A stretch of 46,267 nt of DNA from Symbiodinium natans. Lineage: Eukaryota; Sar; Dinophyceae; Suessiales; Symbiodiniaceae. Every line of letters starts with the position of its first letter. Position 1 is the first letter of the stretch. The notes under the pieces were generated by a model. It searched no databases. It worked only from the letters and a program-made list of their open reading frames with translations, and was not told the DNA's origin. This document shows, one piece after another, positions 1 to 11,800 of the stretch. The stretch covers positions 1 to 46,267 of the forward strand of contig CAJNDS010000975.1 of assembly GCA_905221605.1 (NCBI GenBank). Reading direction: 5' to 3'. A program made the position numbers and the translations under genes.

Positions 1-2822
1 CCCGGTTGGGATGCCGCGGAGCGGACATCCTCCGGTCCCCGCTGCCTCTTGGCGGATTCACCTCTTGCTTCGACAAAGGATGCGCCCGTTGCCTGCCTTG
101 GTGATGGTGTAGACGTCGATCTGTTGGCAGGATGATCCTCTTCCACGAAAGGAGCCGGCCCTTCCGGAACAGATGGGGACGCAGGCCCTGCGGGATGTTG
201 ACGTTGAACATTCACCCAAGGCGGGTGCGAATTCAATGCCGGAGGAAACACCGTGCCTGTTGGATCGGGCTGCAGGTAGGGCGGCTGTTCACGTCCTTCG
301 GAGTAACACTCGGGCAGGTTCGTGATCTCGGACATCCAAGACCTGTGAGTCCTGTACATGTCGTGGACCGCCCTCAAGACGTTCTGCTCGGCAGCCAGCT
401 GGTTCCACGAACTGTGTGAAAAGGAAGCTGGTAACCCGAGACCGGTTGGTGGTGGGGCCATGACGACGGTTGTCGCATTCAACAACGACTCTCTGAGCTC
501 GGCTCCGGTCGTTCTCGATGGTTCCGATGGCCACACCGTCCGACTGTCGTTGAGGTATTCGTGGGCTGTATGCATGGCGACCGACAACCCTTGGAGGCTG
601 TTGACTGCATGAGCAACCGCCGCGGACACGTTCTCCGGGGGGTCGACCACGATCTCGATCAGATCCCACACATTCATCTGCGTGTTCTCGGCGACCTGAT
701 TGTGGCTTCTCAAGCAGTAACCCACTTGCTTCGCCATTGACCAAATCAGCTCCAGCAAATCCCAGAAGTCCTGGGTGAGAAGCATGCATGGTAGCCCTTC
801 ACGACGGTTGGGGAGGTTCTCGCGAAAGTAAGAATTAAGCCGCATCCAGTCGTTGTACCTGGTCACATAGATCCATGCACTCTTGGTGACAACTGGCCTG
901 CAAATGACATTCGGATCGAGATATCCATCCATAGTCACCACCGTCAGACATGGATGTTGGGGATCCAGACGTCCTTGATCAGCATCCTGAACCAAAACGT
1001 CAACGAACATGTCAATGTTCTTGAAGAGGTCAATCTCAATGACGTGGTCCAGAAGCTCCTGCAACACTTGTCGAGTCGAATCGGTGCTGATCGCAGTCTT
1101 GACGACCTTGATGAACGTTGTGACATGGCTAAGGACTGTCTTGTAGCTCTCCGCGCTCCTTGCTGGCAATAGGCTTTCCACCACACCTCGAAACAGCTCC
1201 CGAACTCTGACTTCAGGAAATCCGTATGGGCTGGAGGGTGCCGCAACTGCCGCCAAAAGGATAGCTGGCACTCCAAATTCCACCCACGCAGCAATGTTCG
1301 CATTCGTGGCGACCATGCCTTGCTCCAATCGTCCAGGAAGAGGTTGCCCTCTCAATGATCGCAGCGCGTGACATGTCGTGCGCAAAGCAGTCATCCCATT
1401 GCCAACAGGGATGTTGATGCCCGATCTCTGGTACGGCAGGGAGAAGAGGTCTTGAGGTCGCGACCATGGAACATGCGGAGGAATGGGCCTCTGCTGTTGT
1501 CCGTCCATGCTGGTTCTAGGACCGGCGGAGCCGAGTCCCTTCCCCAGATGCAGATCCGAGCCGGCGGAGCCGAACCCCTCACTGCACTTTGGATTAGGGT
1601 CGGAGGATCCGAACCCTATTCCTGGTGTAGGACAAACAATTATGCAAGTACCTTGGAACTCATGTGGCACCTGACTGTTACTGCAACGCAAACTGACATG
1701 AACAAGTACACATGAAGCTGCCACATGAACACTCTGAGCAGAGCCCCTGCGGATGTTACGAGCTTCATCACGCCATGCGTTGTGCAACAACTTTGCCATG
1801 TGTGGTGTGTAGTTTCCTGCCTCCCTGAGCGCCTGACCTCTTGGTGTGCCATGTTCATGTGTGTTGTCACACGTGACCCCTTTGAGGTTCAACATGGTTG
1901 ACACATTCGTGGCGATACACCAAGCTTTGAGTAGAGGAATGCCGTCTTTGTCAACAACACCCATCATGCAACCGTCCATTCGTGCAACACGCAATGAATG
2001 CTGCTTTGTTAGGGCTTGAACTTCGGGCCAACTCCAATACAAACAGGTTTTCGGCAACTCAAAAGCAATTTTGGGGGAAAATACCGCCAGCTTTCGCAAA
2101 AGGCGTTTGAGAGCTTTGAGTAAGTCCCTAAATTTCTTCCGATGTTCCTTTCCCTTTTCAGTTTCACCCCCCATTTCGTTCACCTTGGTCCAGTTGGACC
2201 CCCCAGTGCACGGAAGAGAAGCGAAAACAAGAATCGGACATTTGGGATTGGATTTTCGGAATCGTTCCGCCTCCTTGAGGATGTTGCTTTCACATGCCTT
2301 GGTTTGGGCTTGGAGAGCTTCATGCACGCGCATGACGTGAGCTCCCCTTGTAGCACTCGAGGATTTACCCAAGCTACTGTCCTTAGAGCAACAGAATTCG
2401 ATGATCATCCTGTCCTTACCCGACGGTAACTTCTCAACAGAACTGCAGGCCTTGGGGTCCCCAACCTTGGCGTCCCGCTCAGAAAGCATTTTCAACAAGA
2501 GGCGTGACACTTTACTGGTTCTCTTTCCACACCCATCCACTGCTTCACGTGATGCATGATGATGTTGCACGCCGCACACATCTTTCATGTTTTCGGGGGC
2601 TTTGAGTCCATGAATGAGAAACTCAGTAGCTTCGTTGACATACATGATGTTCGGGGCCCCGCTTCCCTGTGGAACGCAGATCCTCCGACCGTGGCAGCAA
2701 TCAGCAATTGTGAATCTCTCCCACTTCATGCAATCAACTATGTTTTTGTACTGTGCCGACTTTCGAAACTTCGGCTTGTCAGGTTCCGATAGTAGTCGCC
2801 CCTTTCTTCCGGGCGTCAAAGA
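1..2822 (-). CDS. second retroelement ORF, +1 frame, methyltransferase-like domain; partial
   Basis: This frame is open from just after an in-frame TAG (2825-2823) to base 1, 940 codons, so it has no stop in the window. It overlaps the end of the polyprotein by 41 nt (2822-2782) plus the stop codon. The first in-frame ATG is at 2729, 50 nt past the polyprotein stop. About 2423-1740 encodes a recognisable block: MIIEFCCSKDSSLG (EFCC at 2399-2388), FASLPCTGGSNW (Cys codon at 2210), AFELPKTCLYW (Glu codon at 2060), DGCMMGVV, then NYTPHMAKLLHNAW. Similar EFCC...PCTGGS...GYTP blocks occur, to my recollection, in dinoflagellate retroelement proteins. The order acidic motif - PC - E-x-P recalls motifs I, IV and VI of cytosine-5 methyltransferases; that is inference. 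Codons from ATG 1508 to the edge encode a helical then Pro-rich region I do not recognise. Confidence 0.75.
2776..2784 (-). other. candidate +1 recoding site, ACC TGA C
   Basis: The polyprotein ends ATC GGA ACC TGA, followed by C. The next gene-like frame is +1 relative to it and is already open upstream of the stop. A slow stop codon followed by C, with the downstream frame at +1, is the arrangement of known +1 recoding signals (antizyme UCC-UGA, bacterial prfB CUU-UGA-C). A one-base indel or reinitiation at ATG 2729 would give the same picture. Confidence 0.4.
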
Positions 2823-5800
2823 CTAAATCAATGACCTCCCCCCAGGGGTAGTCTACGACGTCTCGGTCCTCATAAAAGCGTTCTCTAGGATCAACATCAA
2901 GCCATGAAGCTCGATTCAGTGCCCCTGCTCCTATGAACAGAACGTTCCGAAGATCCTTGAACGACCATTTAATGATGTCTTTGCAGTACTGGTAGGCGCC
3001 GCGTGCATCCGCTTCCGGGACGCAGATGATGTTGACGTCCGGCGGTGCATACGTCTGCCACCAGTTATCCTCTTCCAGACCTACGAGCAACCACACGCGA
3101 GGGCTACTGTTTCCGACATCCGAAGCTTTGATCGTCATGGAAAACCCTACAGCCCCGCTAAGCGAGTCACCCCGTGCTTTAAACATCTCCTTCCCGTGCT
3201 TGTCCTGGAAAACGACTTCATGATTACCAGTCCCAGCACGAGTCACCTCGATGAATTCGGGCACGAATGTAGATTGAGGAAAATCTGCTTCTTTTGCGGC
3301 GCGCGCAACAGCGACGACGGTAGATTCGAGCGCAGGAATTTCGTTGATATCACCCCCCATGCCTTCAGACCCAGCGCGAAAAACACCCCCATACCCCCCA
3401 TGGGCGGCGCGGACCACCAAGTCGCACACTTGCCTACAGAGCGCGGGCGAATCGCGAACGCGACAGCGCGAACAGTCGGGCAGCGGGGACGCAGACACGG
3501 CAGGCGACGCGGTGCGGTGCACACGCGTCGTCGCCGCCGAGCCCCGTTGGAAGTGATATTGAAACACAGCACGCTCGACATACCGATCGAATTTCTGAGG
3601 TTCCGACGGGATAGGGACCTCGTCCTCGATACGATGCCATTGCCCTTCACGCAGAATCCACGTGGACCGCAAATACTTCCCCGGCCGCAAAGCACTGGGG
3701 ACGCCGCGGAGCATGCGCGGGAACTTCACCACCAAGATCGGATCTGTACTGTCCGTTTCCTGGACACCCTCCTTACTGGACAAACCGGCCCTTTCCAGCT
3801 CCTGGGGCAAGATAGGTGTTTGCGTGTAAGGAAAACAGGGAACCTCGTTCTTAAACGAGTAGTGCTGATGACCTTTCTCATCAGCCGATTGTTGGTGTGT
3901 AGCCTTCATCATGTCCATGACCTCAACACTCGAAAGCATCGTGGGAGGCATGATGTTAATTAGCTGACACGCGTGAGCCCAGGAGACGTGGTCTTTAAAG
4001 GCCTTGGTATGGATATCGGCCGCCATTTTGGCGGTTACCTCGTAAGCCAGAGACACGTACCCCTCCTGGAACACCTCGTGCATCCACGCAATGCAGATCC
4101 CGTGTGAGCGTTCCAAATGGCGCATCGTCGGGTTCTTGCCTGCGCGGACCACGCCGATCATGGTTTGATTGTCATCGTAGAACACGAAGTTAGGATCTTT
4201 GCCCCCAATCAAACGCCACAATGTGATGGCCGGAATGCCAATACGCGACATCGCATAGTCCGCAGCCACAATTTCCGCTTCGGGAGTAGAGTGGCTGGCG
4301 CAACCCTGTCGCTTACTGACACCTGCCAACGGGAACCGTGTGTGCGGTCCCTGAATATGCATGTGAGCCCCCGAAGTAGAACGCAAACTCTCGCCACAAC
4401 CAGCGTAATCCGCATCCGCATACAACCCTATGGAAGTAGCATCCATGGAATCGCCGACCCATCCGATCATCTTATGACCTTTGGACTGATGGACGTAGCA
4501 CATCAAATGATGCAGAGCCGCATCCTCTTTCTTGGACCACTTTGTAATGCGTCGCGCAAGATTGTTTATGCTTCGCAGCAAATCAAACCTGCAAATTCTT
4601 GCAGCATAGAGCAACTTCATGAGGATGCTCGCCGCATGCGGGGCAAGAGTACCCCTGTCTGCCTCATCGAGTTCCGTTTCCTGTGGGCCCTTAGGAACCG
4701 GTGGTGGAGGTAGAAGCCGTCCGCCCTTATCGACAGGCATTGTATGTCCACACCATTGACACCGATGGCTTGCAGCACCTGGATGACAAGGTGCCCTAGC
4801 CGGGTGATTTTTGGTTTCTTCAACTGGACTGGGAGATGGTACCTTCTTGAATTTGTCCACAGGAAATCCCGTGGTTTCACAGTACTTTTGCACTGTCATT
4901 TCGAGATAGGTTTCCATGTCATAAGTGACAGTGCGCACCTTGGTGTTGTCGTGAAGTTTGGCTTCCCCCTTTGAGATGCGACATCCCAAATACAAACCAA
5001 GCGGAGTTTCCTCCTCAAGACGAAGTTCCTTGCGAAGCATGTTCCACCCCTTCGGGAGGTTCTCCGCCGGACCGGCGAGCTTCAGGTCGTCGACGTAGAT
5101 GACCAATAGGAGCTTCATTCCTGCATGGAAGTAAAGAGACGGCCATTCCTCACCAACTGGTGCAAAACCCATCTTCTGGACTGCGGTGTGACAATGTTGT
5201 TCCCACATTGTACCAGCGTCCGGATGCCCATAGAGTGCTTTCACGAGCCTGCAGACTGGTCTGCGAAATTTCCTCCGGTTCACCGAAGGATGCCAAGCCT
5301 CGTCTGGAAGTTCAACCCAGCACGGAGTCCCCGTCAACTTAGCCTGAATGTAGGCCTGGATAGCATCCGCCATCTGAACGTCGTTCCCGGGTAAGCACCC
5401 GTAGAAGTCGGCCCAACGAGACGCATCAAAGGTTGCCGGAGAGTTACCGAGATCCTGGAACAGCGCCGCCTCCATATTCTGATCTTTGACTTGATCTCCA
5501 AGCAGCACACCTCTTCCTTTGAACTTCCTTGCAGGGTCCCCTTCTTTGAGTTGATAGTTCTTCTCATAGATGAGACCATGCACTCTTGCCATGTGCACCT
5601 TCGCGTTGGACTTCTTGGCTTCTCTGACCACGTCGTCATACTCCCGCACTTGGCTAAAGTCGAAGACTTCCTGATCCCACAAGCCTTTCCATTCTTTCAT
5701 GAACGCCTCCATGGCTTTGGGATTCTCGTACATCTCCTTGCGGTTGACTGGACGTGTAACCATGGCGTTGAAGCACGGCGCTGCACATGCAAGCTTCTCT

Positions 5801-8800
5801 CTGTGTTTTTCTTTGGTTGATGACACACATGGCATGCGAGGAGCTCTCAATCCGAACTCTGCCAATTCACTTGGAAGAGCAGGCAGCACATCGTCCAGAA
5901 ACATTTCTGTGGCAATCTGCGTCACCTGTTCCTCGCACCATGTCCATCCAGTAGTCGTCCCCGCCCTGAAGTCCAAATCGATCTTCTCCGCAGGTACGAC
6001 CTTGGGAAGTAATGCCTCCAACGATGCAACGAGTGCGTCTTTATGCTCTTTGCCTTTCTTCTTCTCCTTGGCCTCCTTCTTGCGAGCCTTCTTGGCCTCC
6101 TTCTCTTCGACCTTCTTGATCCTCTTAAGTTCGATCTTCCTTCCTTCGCTTCCGAGCTTGTGCCATTCCTCAGGAGTGAACTTGCCCTTCGGACGTGTGG
6201 AGGGTAGCAATCGTCTACCATCACTCCCAATCTTGAACGGAGCCCCCCGCTTGTCGATCTTGCAAGGTTCGCCGTCGTCATTGATGTAGACACGACCGTC
6301 GCCGGGAGTACCGAACTTCCAGAACTCAGGTTCCGGTCCAATGAGTCCAGCTTCCTTGAGCTTTGCGATGATGAACGCAGGGTCGGTCTCGTCAATGTCC
6401 GGAATAGCACGCCCCGTTGGACCGCGTGATGACGATGCAGGTTCCCCTTTGCCGTCCGGAGGTTCCGAAACGGGTTTGGGGGAAGTACCACGCTTAGTTT
6501 CCCTTTTGCTGCTCGGAGGATCCGAAGCAACATCCGGTACTCCTTTGCTCTGTGGTACACTTCCTGCACTGTCGAGAATGGAGTCGCCAATCAATCTGAG
6601 GGCTTTGGCATCTTCAGACTCCAATGCTGGTCCGTCGCGAGGTTCACCGGGTTGATCATCTGGAAATTCTGAAAGATCAGGCACAATGTCATCGTTCTCC
6701 ATGACATAGTCGAGCATTTCCTTCTCCATGGCTTTGACGCGTTCTTGGCGATCAGGTAGGTCACCACCATCATCGCCATTGTCGTCATCATCGTCGTCGT
6801 CACCTCCTCCTGGTGGCTTGTCTTTGATTTCTTTTCCTCCTAGATCCTTTCCTTCTTTCAGTCCTTCAAGTGTTCCGTTCATTCTCTCGTACTCGAGCTT
6901 GAGCGGAAAGGCAATTTCATCCGGCATGATGACCCGTTCGGTGATGTAGGGAATTTGAAGCTTGCGAGGCACTTTCGCATCATGTGCAAAGTTGGCATTC
7001 GCGAACTCCTTCATGTCCCACACACGATACTTTCGTGACCATGTTTGCCCCGCGTTGAGGACATACCCTGCGAAAATGCCAGGTATTCCTTTCGGGTCAA
7101 ACTTTCCGCCATATGTTGGTTCACGGGTCTCGGTCGGTTTGAAGTAGACCTTTGCTCCAAACGGAATCAGCTTTCCTGGGAATTCTTTCCCAGACATCCT
7201 CTGCCACGCCGACTCACCATCCACATCCTCGGCGTTGAGATTGTGAGTGACGCAACTCAAGGCATAGGGCCAATAGTTCGCAGGTAGTCCTGCATGCAGC
7301 AACGATGTGGCTGTAGCAGTGATGACGAACTGATTGGTCCTTTCCGCCAGAGAGTTGTTCATAGGACGCCCTGGCAACGAATGATCCAATGGAATTTTGA
7401 GCTTGTTCATCGCCGCAATGAACTCATCTGCGCAGTCACTATATGCCAGCCTCACTTTCTTCTTTCCCATGAATCTCTTCATACATCGTACAACTTCTCC
7501 TTCTTCTCTGGATATTGTGGGATATGCTGCGACCACCTTCGTGGCCACGTCGCGGAATACCAGGATTTCACGAAGCTCGTCGTCAAGACCCACCCCCTTA
7601 TCCGTGGCTTTTCCCATATCCACAAAGTCGAACGTCACCAAGTCACCCCACTCATTGACTTCCCGTTTGAATGCTCCCTTTTGGGTTCTGAAATGCTTCA
7701 TCTTTGCTCTCACGCACGCATCACAATAGGGATTCCGGAATCGATGGGTACAAAGATGAGCCAAGGTGTTCGCTTCGGCCTTCAAGGTGCCGACCTTCGC
7801 CCCTCTATCTGGACCAGATTCGTCACCTTCCACGTCGATCTCCTGCGCGTCGCCCTCAGCCTCAACTGGAAGTTCGGCTTGTGGTTCATCTTCACGAACT
7901 TCATCGCCTTCGACCACTTCGCCATCTTCTTCTTCGTCAGCTTCGGAAGCTACGTCGGGGATCTCCTCGCCGATGTCGTCAAGACCTGGTACCGCAACAT
8001 ACGTCGAATCGTCGTCGGTATCATCGTCCACCTTGTCCTTGTACTTCTGCACCAAGCGGAACATTTCCATCGCTTCGGGTTCCTCATGGGCTTTAGCTCC
8101 TTTGCTTCCCACTCTGACATAGGGGATGTCTCCTTGCACGAAGAATTGTATCCTCTCGCCAGCATCGTTCACCATAAATGGTGGACGTCCCGCGGGCCAC
8201 ACAAAGGAATAGCCGTGAAGCATGCATCTCTTCCCAACTGACAGCACAGAAGGTGTATTCTCCAATACATGTGCTTTGATGGGCTCCTTGAAGGATTTCG
8301 TCAAGAACTCCGCCGTCTGGTTGGTCATAGTGACACCATTTGCCGTTTGGAACGATGTAGACTCGCAATCCATTGCAGTGTCGATGCCGTGCTTGGCGAC
8401 CTTTTCTAGAGAGATAAGGTCATGTCCGCATCCTGTGTCCATGATGAATTTCAGCTTCCTGCGAATAAATTCTGGTTGGACCATACACATGTTCGGGTTC
8501 TTTATCAGTTCCTTACGGCTCTCATCAACGCTCAAGGCTCTTTCATGGAACTTCCCCTTCTTGTTGTCGAACTTGAACATAATCACCTTCTCGGTTCCTG
8601 GAATCCTAACTGGTATGCATCCTCCATCTTTGCCCAGACACATATCTTCCATCAGTCGAGCCCTAGCTCTTGCTTTGTGCTTCTCATACTCGACCTCCGA
8701 GATGTGGTTCTCGTGCTTCAGGTTCGCTTCTGTAAAAAGTCGTGGGGCGAATCCTCTATCTTTGTGTGATCGCCTCGGCTTCGATGATGCGAACTTCGTT

Positions 8801-11800
8801 CCCTGTTCAAAGGAAACCTTGAGGTCCTTGACGTCTCTGTGATAAGATCCGATCTCATCGTCGGTGGAGCAATCTGACGCCGCGTCGCCATCGATTGACT
8901 CATCGTCAGAATCACCATCACCATCACCCAGGGATCGAAGAACAAGTACTGCAGGCAGACCTCGAATCGCAATCGCGGGTGCGGCAGGTTCAGGCTTCTT
9001 CTTCTTGTCCTTCGCCTTCGCCTTTGCTTTTGCCTTCGCATTCGCGTCGGTTTCCCCGGTTGCGGGCGCTGCCTTAGCCGGGTCATGCTTGAAAGGGCAA
9101 TTCTCTCGGCTGCAGGATCCGTTCTTGCTCCACTGAAAGCAAGGTCGTTCCGATGGTTTTGATGACGGGCTTCGCGCTCTCTGATTCTTATCATCTCGTG
9201 AGGACGGCCTTCCTCTGTCCGTGTCTTTGTGACTCCATTTGCAATTCTTTCCTGCATTGCACCCTCCTCCGAAGTGAAATTTGCAACGAATCTTCGCCTT
9301 TTCCTTGTCGGTCAGCGATCGTGATGATGAAGGAGATCGGGATCGTTCTTTGCCTTTACCTTTCCCCTTCTTCTTGTCCTTTTCGTGTGCCTTTGCTTTA
9401 CTCTTTGGGAGTACAGGCGCAGCATCCGCAGCTTCTTTGTCCTTGCCTCTCTCATTCGTCTTCTTCTTCTTGTCCTTGTCAGGCGCGGATGAGGGAGGCC
9501 CTTTGGGATCGGGCCTAGCTGGTGCAGCAAGCAGGTCCTTCCCAGCAACCATCTGGTTCAGACCATGTTGTGTCTCGTTGAGGTTCTTCTTCTCTCTTCT
9601 CCTCTGCACCGCCCGGTCCATGATCCTCAGCAGCATATCATGTGATCTCTCTGGATCGTCATAGCTCTTGATGTCATAGTAAAGCTTGAGCTCCATGTTC
9701 ATCTCGGAGGATCCTGATATCTTCTGGTACAAGATGTCGCGGAGGGCATTCGTGGAAGGTACATCTTCAGGTCGAATCCGAGAGATGATCTCTAGCCACG
9801 TTGCTTTGAATGCGGCAATCTTGTTGTCCCCAGGATACTGCAGTTTGGTCAGGTAATCGATCGTGTAAACCATGTCAAGACGATCCCGCGTGCGGAAGCT
9901 TTCCATCATAGCAATGATCTGTCGTCCCTTCAGAACCTTGTATTCGTTCCCGCGAATGTACGCGTTTGATTTGAGGTTCACTTCCAAGAACAGATCGGCT
10001 GCCTGATCTCCAGCATTCCGTAACATGAGAGTCATCGCACTTGCCAGCTTCACGTCGATGCTTCTGAACTTGACATGTCCCGAATCATTGAGCCCTTCAA
10101 CATCCGGCATCGGCTTGAAAGACTCTTGCAGCCATTTGATCCAGTCGCTTTGATTGGTATCCGCACAAGCGGCCAGAACGTTTGTGGTGACTGCTGCCTG
10201 CCATGCGTCCAAGTGAGTGACCTTGGGGAACGCAGGAATGTTGATCTTGTCGGCCTCTCTTCGGGATATCTTTGGCCCTTCGGTGTAATCAGGTCCATCT
10301 TCGGGTCCAGATCCACCGCCACCTCCTCCACCACCACCGTGGGGAGAAGGATCTGGATCGCCACCACCATCACCTCCTCCACCTCCTTTCTTGATTGGCT
10401 TCCAGGATCCAGGGTCGGTTTTGTCTCCGTCCTCTTCTGGTTCGCCTTCCTCCTCGTTCTCTCCCTCTTCACCCTCATTCTCTTGCTCCTGTTCTTCAGC
10501 AATTGTACGCCATTGATCTCGTTCACGACGAAGACGAGCTTCGGTGTCTCTCATTCTGCTCATTTCTTGCCGAAGATCATCCATTTGCCTTCGTAAAGCT
10601 TCTTGCTGAACAGTTGTCGAAGCGTTTGCGCGAGGATCTTGAGGATGATTGGGAGCATTCGGAGGAATTTCTGAAGCCATTCCAGGCGTGACCTCGCCCG
10701 TATGCCGCGAACGCGATGGTTGCCGCACACACTGGTAGGACGTGGACGCCGTAGGTGGATCAGCAAGTAACTGTGAGGTGTGTGGTCTGGTAGCCAAGCC
10801 AGGAGGCAAGTCCAGCAAACCTGTGGTGAACATCCTTCCCGGAACCAGGTTGGGAACCGATGGTACTCCTGGAACGAGAACGGGAGGTCCACCAAACAAC
10901 GATGTCCTTGTAGAAGTCGGTCGGCTTTCTGTCACTGGAATGGGTGGTCCTCCGAACAACGATGGCCTCGTGGGAAGAGCCGGGGGACCCGAACCCTCCT
11001 TTGAGGCATCTCCACCCTGGGAATGAGCCGGCGAAGCCGAACCCACCCCGGGAATGGTGTTCTGGACCCATGTCTTGAACCTCGATTCCGTCGTAGATGA
11101 CATTGGTACATCACGATCAACTTCTTCCGGACTGCTGTAGGCTTGGGTTATTCCTGAACGGGATTGAACGCTTTGTGGACGCGAATTATGCACACCTACC
11201 CTAGGCACTGAAGAAACATTATCCCACTCAGACGTTCCGGCTGACGTAGGTCGGTTGTACGTTTGAACCTGTCTCGCAGCATCCAATTCCGATGTCAGTC
11301 GTCGATTGACGTCCTCATGAGATTGGCATTCCGCTCGTACCCTTTGCAGCTCCTCATGGATGCTAGGCAACGAAGCATGTTGGCCTTCCAATCGCTGCTC
11401 CATCTCGTGCACAGCTTGTCTCAAAGCAGCTGCTCTTTCTTCTTCTTCGTGGTACTTAACGATGACGCCATGAATGTTCACGTTCAAGAGCCTGGTTTGA
11501 TCGCGTTCATCCTGCAATGCCACGCTCTCATGATGAGCATATTCTCGCATCTCGCTCTTCTGCTTCTCGGATGCTTCACGTGCAGACTCGGAGGTTCGCA
11601 GTTGATCTTCCATCTGAGCCACAATGACTCCGGCTTGTTGTAGATCGGCTCGCCTTCTCAGATTTTCATGTGCTCGAATGTTCAGCTCCTCTGTAAGTCG
11701 CTGGTATTCTCGAGCTATCGTGTTTCCTTCACCATGGGCCGCTTCTTCCACGTTGACCATGTACTGCGCCATCTCGCGTTGCTGGTGCATCAACTGTTCC

